Of a stretch of 64,000 bases of DNA, positions 45,589 to 53,917 are shown one piece after another. Position numbers and translations under genes: made by a program. The number at the start of each line of letters is the position of its first letter. Positions within the stretch are counted from its first letter, which is position 1. A model generated the notes under the pieces. That model was not told where the DNA came from. It did no database searches and worked only from the letters and a program-made list of their open reading frames with translations. This DNA is from a bacterium (GTDB taxonomy: Bacteria; SZUA-182; DTGQ01): contig JBFLZW010000010.1 in NCBI GenBank assembly GCA_040755755.1, positions 62,001 to 126,000 of the forward strand. The letters are read 5' to 3'.

Positions 45589-46055
45589 TGTTTTCCAATG
45601 AGAATTTTTCCATTTCTTACGAGGACAAAACCTGCTTTCGGCATCTCATCAAGCCCGCCTAAGATACACAGTGCATTTGTATATCCCTGCTCACGTAATA
45701 AGATCGCTGCACGAGCGCTCTGTGCCTCACCCGCTCACCTGCAGAAGAGTAAAATTGTCTGGTCTTTTGGATATGGGAGGTTAATTTTCTCCAGCGTCGA
45801 TAAAGGAATGTTAACAGATCCAAGAATACGTCTGCTCTTGTAGTAATTTGCTCCATCAACTGAAATCAGGATGGCTTTGCCGGATTTATAGATTTCAAAT
45901 GCCTCTTGAATGCCAATTCTTTTTGCACTTTGAGTTTCTTCTCGATACTCGTTAACTATATCTTCATGTGAGGCATTCTCGGATGTCGCCCAAACCGGGT
46001 ATGGAGGGCACAAGAGCAGGATACCAAGGGCAAGGACCGGAATAATTTTCAGCAT
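45585..46055 (-). CDS. periplasmic rhodanese-like protein with in-frame TGA (candidate selenoprotein)
   Basis: Read through codon 107 (TGA at 45735-45737), this is a 156-aa protein. It has a signal peptide (MLKIIPVLALGILLL...VWA) and one rhodanese domain: RIGIQEAFEIYKSGKAILIS, RRILGSVNIPLS, QTILLFCR-[TGA]-AGEAQSARAAILL, and ALCILGGLDEMPKAG. In rhodanese relatives with a CxC(P)xEAxSAR-type loop, the TGA position holds Cys. The open frame continues 49 codons and ends with a TTGA overlap with the CelD-like gene. ATG 46055 has AGAGG upstream. Selenocysteine fits best; a nonsense mutation or sequence error remains possible. If TGA acts as stop, the product is a 106-aa fragment. The role in the locus is unknown. 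Confidence 0.7.
45709..45725 (-). promoter_or_regulatory. possible bacterial SECIS hairpin downstream of the TGA
   Basis: In the mRNA, GCAC starts 10 nt after UGA and pairs with GUGC. A bulged A and GA/UC continue the stem to a GCGC loop about 17-20 nt after UGA. Distance and a loop-leading G fit bacterial SECIS rules, but the stem is short. Confidence 0.4.
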
Positions 46056-46087
46056 AGTTACCTCTATAATTTCCACTGGTTATCATC

Positions 46088-47035
46088 TTAAAGAATTTGA
46101 GATAATTCCCAGGGGTACCACCGCTTCAGTGCAAATGCTTCAGTATGGTGATTGTTTGAACCTATTATCGTTGTTACTGCACAGTTAAAATGAAGTTTCC
46201 GCAATATATTGAACATCTCAGGGCTGTACTGGGCTTCTTTGCCAAATGGATAAGCAAAACTGCTCACCTGTTTACCAACCTTTTCCTCGATCGTTTTTTT
46301 TGATTGCTGGATTTCCTCTTCAGCCACAGCAAGCGGTATCCTGGTCAATATCGGATGGTTGACGGTGTGGGCCCCAAAGGAAATCCCCTGTTCAGACATC
46401 TCCCGGATTTCATCCCAGCTTAACATGAGGTTATCAAGCTCCCTGAAATCATTAACTGCAAGTCTTATGCCCAATTCATCGAGCAGACGGAGCCGCTGCT
46501 CATCGGGACAATCTTTGAAATATCTCATGACCTTCTCGGATGCAGCAAACTTTTCCTCTCTGGTTCGCAGGGGAGCGGTAATGCGCTTATCAGCGGCAAG
46601 CTCCAGATATGTTTTGTCTGTTTTCATAAACATGAAGCGCAGCTTGATAAACCAGGGTGCGATCCCGCTTTCAACATAGCTCGTAGTTACAAAAATAGTA
46701 GCCGGAACCTGATATTTTTTCAGAATCGGGTAAGCTTTCTCAAAGTTATCTTTGAACCCGTCATCAAAAGTGATGGCTACACAACCGCGCAGGGATTCTC
46801 CTTTTTGGGATCTCTCCATGATTTCGTCAAGTGACATAACATGGTAATTCTTTACCAGGAAGGCAATTTGCCGTTCAAAATGACTGGTTGATGTTTCCGG
46901 ATAAAAGCCGTTGGGCTTATCGGTTATCATATGATAAGGCAATACGAAAAATCTCTCTAAAAGAAGACTGAAACGGTAAATTTTAGCCTTAAATAACAAC
47001 TGCTTGCATGCGCTTTTCACTGGGGACGGTACCAT
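46088..47035 (-). CDS. polysaccharide deacetylase family protein
   Basis: 315-aa NodB-homology (CE4-type) enzyme. The metal motif ITFDDGFKDN lies near residue 95 and the second motif, GAHTVNHPILT, near 225. SSFAYPFGKEAQYS follows near 270. An N-terminal hydrophobic stretch (YRFSLLLERFFVLPYHMI) is not a clear signal peptide. It would remove N-acetyl or similar groups from the polymer or its precursor. It lies 32 bp before the rhodanese gene and five bases after the glycosyltransferase gene. Confidence 0.87.
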   Translation of the reverse strand: MVPSPVKSACKQLLFKAKIYRFSLLLERFFVLPYHMITDKPNGFYPETSTSHFERQIAFLVKNYHVMSLDEIMERSQKGESLRGCVAITFDDGFKDNFEKAYPILKKYQVPATIFVTTSYVESGIAPWFIKLRFMFMKTDKTYLELAADKRITAPLRTREEKFAASEKVMRYFKDCPDEQRLRLLDELGIRLAVNDFRELDNLMLSWDEIREMSEQGISFGAHTVNHPILTRIPLAVAEEEIQQSKKTIEEKVGKQVSSFAYPFGKEAQYSPEMFNILRKLHFNCAVTTIIGSNNHHTEAFALKRWYPWELSQIL

Positions 47036-47040
47036 GGTGT

Positions 47041-48348
47041 CTATTCCTTTGAAACAGGGATGAGCTGATAGTTACCTGAAGGCTTTTGGGGAGCTTTCAC
47101 CTTCCCCAGTTTTTGAAGCAGTTTTTCAGCGTTTCCCAGCCAGGTAAATTGATTCATCACTTTCTCCTTTGCCCTCCTGCCCATACGGTTTCTCATCTTT
47201 CCATCATCCAGCAATTCTCTGATTTTCATCCTCAATGATACCGTATCATTGGGTGGAAACAGGCTTCCGTCTTCACCGTCACGGATTATCTCCCGCAGAG
47301 GAGGATAATCCGCTGCAATCGGCGGGACTCCCAGAGCCATATATTCAAATATCTTCATTGGCGAACCATGCATATTCGAGCCCGCCATCAAGCCTATGTC
47401 AAAGAGCTCAATATATCGTGGAACATCCTGATAATCGACAAAGCCGGTTATCGTAACCCTGTTCTGGATATTCAAGACATTGATGAGTTTTTCAAGATCT
47501 TTCCGGACCGGTCCATCACCTACCAGTAAGACATGGATATCCATTTCCTCAAGAAGATCATGGACAGATTGAAGGAGAAAATCCAGGCCATGCCAATATA
47601 CGAATGCTCCAACGCAGCCGATTACATATCGGGCTTGAATACCAAGATATTCTTTCCTCAGTTTTTTCGATGGAGGTATCTCAAACCGTTGAGGATCTAT
47701 GGCATTGGGCAGGACTAAAATTTTTTCTTCGGGGATTTGCCGGTATTGATCGAGGATCAATTGCTTAAAGTGGTGAGTAATGGTTATCAAAAGGTTTGCT
47801 TTTTCAAATACTTTTCTCTCTATCGACCGTGCCATCTCCTTGAGGGCGCAGGGCCTCGATCTTTCAATGACAGTTGCATCGTTTACCTCAAGCACGAGGG
47901 GAATTCCATATCGTTGAGCCAGAAAAGTCGAAGCAAAGTTGTTGAGAGCGTATCTCTCATATAAAAAGTCATATTTATAAAGGCTTAACATCTTACGTAA
48001 ACTTTTATAGGCATAAACGTTATAGCCAAGCTCCATAATTTCAAAGGCAACCTGAGGTGTGTTTTTACTCACCATGTGCCAGAACCTGTTTAACAATGAA
48101 CCATGAGAACCATTATTTGCGCTTGCAGTCTCAGGTTTTACTGATACGGCAAAAGGGTCGATTCCGGGAGGACCGATAATGTCGACCTGATATCCGCAAT
48201 TTTTGAATCCTCCTGCCATGCCCCGGATATGAACACCCTCTGCACCTTGTCCCTGGGTGCGGTGATGGAAAAGAATCCGGCTGCTCCATGCCCGTGGCTG
48301 AAACCGCTCGGCATACTGAGAATCAGCTTTCAGTAAAGCTTCAGGCAA
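47041..48348 (-). CDS. GT4-family glycosyltransferase
   Basis: 435-aa GT-B transferase. The N-terminal part has FHHRTQGQGAEGVHIRGM. The donor domain has VLPNAIDPQRF near residue 215, IGCVGAFVYWHGLDFLLQ near 245, LLVGDGPVRKDLEK near 280, and GSPMKIFEYMALGVPPIAA near 330, where the EX7E-type motif is partly changed. The TTG start overlaps the acyltransferase stop by 8 bp. It probably adds a sugar to the lipid-linked repeat. Confidence 0.85.
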   Translation of the reverse strand: MPEALLKADSQYAERFQPRAWSSRILFHHRTQGQGAEGVHIRGMAGGFKNCGYQVDIIGPPGIDPFAVSVKPETASANNGSHGSLLNRFWHMVSKNTPQVAFEIMELGYNVYAYKSLRKMLSLYKYDFLYERYALNNFASTFLAQRYGIPLVLEVNDATVIERSRPCALKEMARSIERKVFEKANLLITITHHFKQLILDQYRQIPEEKILVLPNAIDPQRFEIPPSKKLRKEYLGIQARYVIGCVGAFVYWHGLDFLLQSVHDLLEEMDIHVLLVGDGPVRKDLEKLINVLNIQNRVTITGFVDYQDVPRYIELFDIGLMAGSNMHGSPMKIFEYMALGVPPIAADYPPLREIIRDGEDGSLFPPNDTVSLRMKIRELLDDGKMRNRMGRRAKEKVMNQFTWLGNAEKLLQKLGKVKAPQKPSGNYQLIPVSKE

Positions 48349-49447
48349 TTGCTTGTATCCCTTTTTGAAATAAAGAGGCCAACAGCATGGTCACCATCAG
48401 GAGAAATGCAAACTGAACTGATAGACTCAGTATGGAGCTGCCCGAAACAATCGGGTTATACTTGATTAACAAAGCTCCATGCAACAGAAACAACTCATAA
48501 GAAATATTGCCGATATAGGTGAGAAACTGGCTATAGTAATTCCAGGACCCGATGCATGCGAAGAGATAGATCAATCCCATGCAAAAAAGGATGCCGATGA
48601 CTTCACTGGCAAATTCATACACGATGGAGGGTATGACAGTAATTACGGCAGGCAGGAAAAATGATTTAATCCCTATGCTCAAGACTATGCACAACAGGGA
48701 TACGCCAAAGAGGATTGGTTTATTTTTGGTATTGGTAAACGATTCCCTGAAAAACGGATGATAATAGCCTAACGCGCAGCCGACCGGGAAAGCGAAGATC
48801 TGATTCCAGCCGAGATGAGTGACATAATAGTTCAGGGAGAACATTATCGCTGAACAGGTCAGGAGAAAGAGCATAACCTTCTTCCTGCCGGGTAGAGAAG
48901 CAGCAACAAAAAACAAAATGTACCATAAAATTAACACGGTAATATACCACCGTACGTAATCGATATGGCGTGTTGTGGTATTGATATTGATTCCCAGGAA
49001 GGTTAACAGGATATCTCCTGATGGATAGGATCTTCGCAGAATCAGATAGTCTAATACAATCAATAAAACCGTTGCAATCCAATAGGGTACCATTACCCTT
49101 TTCATTCTCTGGAGAAAATAATCTCTCAAGCCGGGCTTTTTGTTTTTGCTCGACATAGTCAGGCCATAGCCGGAAAGGAGAAAGAATAAGGCAACGGCAT
49201 CACCACTGAGGATGATACTGCTTTTTGTCTTTGACACATGAAGCCACAGGTGTCCAATAATCACCAGCAAAATGGCCAGACCTTTGAGTTGACCTGTCTG
49301 TAACTTGTCAAGGAGTTGTGAATCAGCCTTTTTCAAGGTAAGAAAAGAGGCAATGAGCAGGATCGAAAAAATCACCGCATTGGTCAAATTGGCATTACCT
49401 GCGGATAACTTGGCGACTTCGTAATTGGTGAAAATGGACTGGAACAT
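48341..49447 (-). CDS. membrane acyltransferase (acyltransferase 3 family)
   Basis: 368-aa protein with about ten membrane helices. Family segments: LKGLAILLVIIGHLWLH near residue 60 with the key His, LFFLLSGYGLT near 90, and YFLQRMKRVMVPYWIA near 115. It transfers acetyl or other acyl groups to sugars at the membrane, complementing the deacetylases in this locus. It lies in the operon between amidotransferase 3 and a glycosyltransferase. Confidence 0.86.
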   Translation of the reverse strand: MFQSIFTNYEVAKLSAGNANLTNAVIFSILLIASFLTLKKADSQLLDKLQTGQLKGLAILLVIIGHLWLHVSKTKSSIILSGDAVALFFLLSGYGLTMSSKNKKPGLRDYFLQRMKRVMVPYWIATVLLIVLDYLILRRSYPSGDILLTFLGININTTTRHIDYVRWYITVLILWYILFFVAASLPGRKKVMLFLLTCSAIMFSLNYYVTHLGWNQIFAFPVGCALGYYHPFFRESFTNTKNKPILFGVSLLCIVLSIGIKSFFLPAVITVIPSIVYEFASEVIGILFCMGLIYLFACIGSWNYYSQFLTYIGNISYELFLLHGALLIKYNPIVSGSSILSLSVQFAFLLMVTMLLASLFQKGIQAIA

Positions 49448-49471
49448 TTCTTCTCGCTTATTGTCGGGAGG

Positions 49472-51415
49472 TTATTTTTCTTGGATATCCTGGAGCCAGT
49501 TTCTTCCCCAAAACTCAAAAAACAGGATACTCCACAATTCTGCCGAATACTCTCCTGATCCGGCCTGATGCTCCTTCCACAGAGTGGCAACGGTTTTTGT
49601 ATTCAGATACCTTTCACAAATGGAGCCTTTCTCGAAGACGGAGCTTTCAAACATGGTTTTTAAATCATTCTTCAGCCACCCGGAAATCGGCATCGAAAAC
49701 CCCATTTTTCTCCGATACAAAATTTCCTCCGGGACCAGGGGTTCGATTGCTTTTTTGAATATGTACTTTGGCTTCTTCCCCTTGAGTTTCAGGCTGGAAG
49801 GTATGGTTGCCACCAGTTCCACAAATTCGTGGTCCAGCAGCGGGACTCTCACTTCGAGGGCATGGGCCATACTGGCCCGGTCTACCTTGGTGAGGATATC
49901 GTCAACCAGATAGGTTTTAAAATCAACATATTGTACTCTGGAAAGCGGATCGTCGGTATTGGCCCGTTCATAATATTCGTGAAACAGGCGGGATGGATGA
50001 TAGCCATGCAGCTCTTTTTTCAGGTCGGGATTCAGAATGCTTTCCCTGAACTGGCCAAAGCAGGACATGGAGTTATAAAACCCTTCCACGGGATCAAGAG
50101 AGAGGTTTGTCAAAAGCGTTTTGGCCCGAAACATCTGGGGCAGCCAATCCGCCTTGGGATACAATCTGGCTAAGGTACCGATGATATTCTCTCGTACCGA
50201 AGCAGGGAAAAGGGACCGGGCGGTATTTTCCAGCCGGTCGAAATAGTAGCGCCGGTAACCGGCAAAATTTTCATCACCGCCGTCACCGGAAAGCGCCACC
50301 GTCACTTTTTGCCGTGCTGCCCAGGAGACGTAATAGGTGGGAATGGCAGAGGAATCAGCAAAGGGCTCATCAAAAAACCAGGTCAGTTTTTCCAGGGCCT
50401 CTACGGCATTTGGCGAGATCTGCATTTCATAATGATCCGTTTTATAGCGATTCACCATCAATCGGGCATAGGGGAGCTCATTGAACTTTTCTTCATGAAA
50501 GCCGATGGAAGTTGTCTGCACCGGCTTTGGCACGAGGAGGGACATCAGGGCCACGACTGCACTGGAATCCACCCCGCCACTTAAAAAGGCACCTAACGGC
50601 ACCTCGCTGATAAGCCTGATGGAAACAGCCTCCTTCAGTTTGGCCAGAATCGCTTCACACCACTCACTCTCTGTCTGGTGGGTTGTTTCACCGAAATTCA
50701 GGTCCCAATACCTGTTGAGCGTAATTTCGCGGGATCGTACCGTGAGGGTGCATCCGGGGAGGAGCTTGGCGATTCCCTGAAAAATAGTTTTCGGGGCCGG
50801 GACATAGAGCAGGGAGAAGTAGTCATTGAGGGCTTCCAGGTTGAGGTCTCTGGATATTTCGGGATGTTGCAGAATGGCCTTTATTTCTGAGCCGAACAGG
50901 AATTTGGTCTGGTCTGCATAAAAATAGAGAGGCTTTATTCCAAGCCGGTCCCTGGCTAAAAAGAGCGTCTGAGCTTTTTCATCCCAGATGGCGAAAGCGA
51001 ACATGCCCCGCAGCCTCTTGACGCACTCTTCTTTCCATTCTTCATAGGCATGAATAATGACTTCGGTATCGCAGTTGGTTTTGAACCGATGTCCTTTATT
51101 GCGCAGCTCGGTTTTCAAGTCGGGAAAATTATAGATCTCGCCATTAAAGGTAATCCAGACGGTTTCATCCTCATTGGTCATCGGCTGGTGACCTGAAGAA
51201 AGGTCGATGATACTGAGCCGGGTATGAACGAAGCCGACATTCCCTTTTCCGGGAGTGATCTTCCACCTGGGTGTTGGTGGATCGGCCTGGGTGCTGTTCA
51301 GAAAATATCCTGCATCATCAGGCCCACGGTGTTTCAGCACTTCAGCCATCGTCGTGAGCAAAGATTCGCCAACCGGCCGATCCTGGTAATAGAGTATCCC
51401 TGAGATTCCGCACAT
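49472..51415 (-). CDS. AsnB-type amidotransferase of the XrtA locus (paralogue 3, intact Cys2)
   Basis: About 647-aa enzyme. The N-terminus MCGISGILYY places the nucleophile Cys at residue 2. Other glutaminase motifs are KHRGPDDAGYF, HTRLSIIDLSSGHQPM and FNGEIYN. The synthetase domain has FLSGGVDSSAVVALMS near residue 260 and VALSGDGGDENFAGYRRYY near 370. ATG 51415 is chosen to give Cys2. This matches the amidotransferase family typical of exosortase A loci and is the only one of the three paralogues with a textbook active site. It lies 7 bp after the glycosyltransferase gene. Confidence 0.93.
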   Translation of the reverse strand: MCGISGILYYQDRPVGESLLTTMAEVLKHRGPDDAGYFLNSTQADPPTPRWKITPGKGNVGFVHTRLSIIDLSSGHQPMTNEDETVWITFNGEIYNFPDLKTELRNKGHRFKTNCDTEVIIHAYEEWKEECVKRLRGMFAFAIWDEKAQTLFLARDRLGIKPLYFYADQTKFLFGSEIKAILQHPEISRDLNLEALNDYFSLLYVPAPKTIFQGIAKLLPGCTLTVRSREITLNRYWDLNFGETTHQTESEWCEAILAKLKEAVSIRLISEVPLGAFLSGGVDSSAVVALMSLLVPKPVQTTSIGFHEEKFNELPYARLMVNRYKTDHYEMQISPNAVEALEKLTWFFDEPFADSSAIPTYYVSWAARQKVTVALSGDGGDENFAGYRRYYFDRLENTARSLFPASVRENIIGTLARLYPKADWLPQMFRAKTLLTNLSLDPVEGFYNSMSCFGQFRESILNPDLKKELHGYHPSRLFHEYYERANTDDPLSRVQYVDFKTYLVDDILTKVDRASMAHALEVRVPLLDHEFVELVATIPSSLKLKGKKPKYIFKKAIEPLVPEEILYRRKMGFSMPISGWLKNDLKTMFESSVFEKGSICERYLNTKTVATLWKEHQAGSGEYSAELWSILFFEFWGRNWLQDIQEK

Positions 51416-51422
51416 CGCTTTA

Positions 51423-52745
51423 TCAATCAGCTCCTGACAATATGGTTGAATGGTGACTGTATTCTCTCCGGGCGGCCAAATCACGGTCATGGCCTTCCTG
51501 CAGGAGAGACTCCAGTTTTTCCATGCAGGCGGACCAGTTATACCAGGCTCTTACCTGCTGGCGCGCCCTGGCTCCCAATTTTGCCCTGAGATCTTCATCT
51601 TCCAACAGGGTTATTGTTGCACGCGAAATGCTGTCCTGATCGTTGCCTACCAGGAGATGTTCTCCCGGTACTGCATGAATGCCCTCGATGGTTTTGGAAG
51701 TGGTAACTATAGCCCTGCCCATGGCCATAGCCTCCAAAACCTTGTTCTGTACTCCCCGGCCCAGCCGCAGAGGGATGACACAAATATCAGCTCTCTGGTA
51801 GTAGGGCCTTACATCTTCGACAAAGCCGGTTACCCTGATAGTATCTCCATTATCGAGGGCTCTTACCTTCCGTCCGGGATTGCTGCCGACGATATAAAAC
51901 CGTACTTCCGGTACGGCTTTCCTGATCATGGGGAAAATCTCCTTACTGAACCAGATCACTCCGTCCGCATTAGCATGATAGTCCATGGCCCCGGTAAACA
52001 GGAGAACAGGATAGCCGCTCTTTTTCCCGGGAGCTGAATACAGCGAAGAGTCCGGAGGGAGAGGATGCAGCTCGTCAGGATCGAAATAGTGATAATCGAC
52101 GCCGTTGGCAATGACGGTCAACCGGCAGATATGAGGATTCCGGGTTTGAAAGATCTCAGCCTCTTTTTGGGAAATGACTACCGAGTGGTCAAAAAACTCC
52201 GCAGTTTTCCTCTCGTAGCGGGCCAATCTTCGGCCCTCCAGCCGATAGATGCGGGAGAGGGGAAAGGATGCAGTCTGTCCGTACTGGAGCCATTTATCAG
52301 AATCCACATCGCAAAAATCCATAACCAGGCGGGGAGCAGAGGGTGCACCGGAGCTGCGCCTGCCAAGGGCAGGCGAGCGGAAGATGTACTCAGCCATCGG
52401 CGAGGAAAAGCACAGAATGCAATCAAAAGCCACAGTTGCCAGCAAATGGTCAACTGCCGTTTGCAGGGTTTTGGCATAAAAGTAGGGTATGGAAAGAGAT
52501 TCTCCGGAAAAAAGAGCGAATACGCTTTTCAATTTGGCAATCCGGGGATTGACAGGCACTATCTTCACCTGCTGACAATAAGCCAGAAGATCGTCTCCAT
52601 AGTGAAGATCTTCCGGATTATCCGCCAGACAGCAGAGATAAATCTGGTGCTTCTTTGATAACCATTTGATCTCATTGAATGAGCGAATCTTATCCCCTTT
52701 GTTGGGAGGATAAGGGATTCTATGCGCAAGGTAAAGTATTTTCAT
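51423..52745 (-). CDS. GT4-family glycosyltransferase, PEP-CTERM-locus type
   Basis: 440-aa GT-B transferase with the typical start MKILYLAHRIPYPPNKGDKI of a family tied to exosortase A loci. Other segments: VMDFCDVDSDKW near residue 140, VIANGVDYHYFDP near 205, VLLFTGAMDYHANADGV near 240 and RLGRGVQNKVLEAMAMGRAI near 340. It lies between FemAB and amidotransferase 3 in the same operon. Confidence 0.9.
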   Translation of the reverse strand: MKILYLAHRIPYPPNKGDKIRSFNEIKWLSKKHQIYLCCLADNPEDLHYGDDLLAYCQQVKIVPVNPRIAKLKSVFALFSGESLSIPYFYAKTLQTAVDHLLATVAFDCILCFSSPMAEYIFRSPALGRRSSGAPSAPRLVMDFCDVDSDKWLQYGQTASFPLSRIYRLEGRRLARYERKTAEFFDHSVVISQKEAEIFQTRNPHICRLTVIANGVDYHYFDPDELHPLPPDSSLYSAPGKKSGYPVLLFTGAMDYHANADGVIWFSKEIFPMIRKAVPEVRFYIVGSNPGRKVRALDNGDTIRVTGFVEDVRPYYQRADICVIPLRLGRGVQNKVLEAMAMGRAIVTTSKTIEGIHAVPGEHLLVGNDQDSISRATITLLEDEDLRAKLGARARQQVRAWYNWSACMEKLESLLQEGHDRDLAARREYSHHSTILSGAD

Positions 52746-52768
52746 TCGGCCTATACCGGGAATACTTT

Positions 52769-53917
52769 TTATACCAGATACTTCGACAGGGATGGTCCGA
52801 TAGTCTGGGTAACCCAGGGGGGCAGCTTTTTCCAGAGCTTTATCTTTCTCTGGTACTTGGGATTTGCAGGGCTGAGATTGGGCATTTCCGTGAGCCTGTT
52901 CAGGAAGTACTGGTAATACAATGGCTTTGGCTCAAAACCCCAATGTCTTTTAAAATGGAATGATCCGGTATTTTCCTTGCTTCTTCCGAAATCGAAAAAG
53001 CGATAGCCGTTTTCACAGCCATATTTCATTAATTGCCAGTACATAAAGTCATTGGGTGCCAGATCCCGGTATTCAACCAGGGAGCCCGCATAATACGGGA
53101 GAACCTGGTCTTTATAGAAGAACGTGAGAACTCCGGCAATCGGCAGCTTGTCCTGGTTCTGGATGATGAGCAGAAGGCAGTTTTCCTTGAATTCATCGCA
53201 GATGTTCTCGAAAAACCTGAAGGTAAAAAGTGGTGTTCCCAGATTATGGAAGCTCCTCGCCAATACACTGTAAAATGACTTCAGGTTATGGTTTCCAAAC
53301 TCGAAAGAAAGGTTAAATTTTTCACCCTGCCGGATCATGCGCCGGGCTTTTCTTGGAATGGCCTCCATGTTTTGGTCAAGGTCCGGGAATATCTCCCGTT
53401 TGAAGTTATAATAGAGGCTCTTGAGTGCAAGCCCATTGAGCAGTTTATCTTTATACCGGAGCTCAAGATAGTCGAGTCCCTGGCTTTTGGTAATTTCCAC
53501 AGCCCGTTGCAGTAATAAATTTTCTATCTCGGTGTTATTGGCAAGTGCACCCCCGACTTCTGCAAAAGGGCTGGAGATTATAAACTTTCCAAAAAGAAAG
53601 CTTTTGATGAAGAAGAGAGGAAGTACGCCTGCAAGGGTGGTTTGAGATGATCTCTGATCATCAGGGGTAATGGCTTCCGGCGGGTCGAAGGTCTGCTCGG
53701 CGAGCAGGTAACAGGGACTGTGCCCGAAGGTCTTTTCGACAATATTTTTCCAGCCGATGAGGTGAAAAAAACTCCCATCCGGATGTGCTTTGACGTAATT
53801 ATCCCACGCTGGTTGATCATTTGGCCGTAACTGCCTGATTGTTATGGTCGCTTTTCTGGAATCGGTTTTCTGAAGGTCGATCATCTGCTGACTTGAGTGA
53901 GGTGTAAGAGTGGCCAT
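52769..53917 (-). CDS. FemAB-related protein, PEP-CTERM-locus type
   Basis: 382-aa GNAT-fold protein related to FemAB aminoacyltransferases. Segments: WDNYVKAHPDGSFFHLIGW near residue 40, ARRMIRQGEKFNLSFEFG near 190, PNDFMYWQLMKYGCENGYRF near 295, and FDFGRSKENTGSFHFKRHWG near 315. Such proteins are regular members of XrtA loci and probably attach an amino acid or acyl group to the polymer. GGAG precedes ATG 53917. The gene overlaps the 3' end of xrtA by about 100 bp, an unusually long overlap. Confidence 0.88.
   Translation of the reverse strand: MATLTPHSSQQMIDLQKTDSRKATITIRQLRPNDQPAWDNYVKAHPDGSFFHLIGWKNIVEKTFGHSPCYLLAEQTFDPPEAITPDDQRSSQTTLAGVLPLFFIKSFLFGKFIISSPFAEVGGALANNTEIENLLLQRAVEITKSQGLDYLELRYKDKLLNGLALKSLYYNFKREIFPDLDQNMEAIPRKARRMIRQGEKFNLSFEFGNHNLKSFYSVLARSFHNLGTPLFTFRFFENICDEFKENCLLLIIQNQDKLPIAGVLTFFYKDQVLPYYAGSLVEYRDLAPNDFMYWQLMKYGCENGYRFFDFGRSKENTGSFHFKRHWGFEPKPLYYQYFLNRLTEMPNLSPANPKYQRKIKLWKKLPPWVTQTIGPSLSKYLV

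Noticed and set aside
45659-45859. 66-codon frame over the rhodanese TGA, which might suggest a frameshift repair
   Set aside because: Its translation shows no rhodanese sequence. The true continuation is in the original frame past the TGA.
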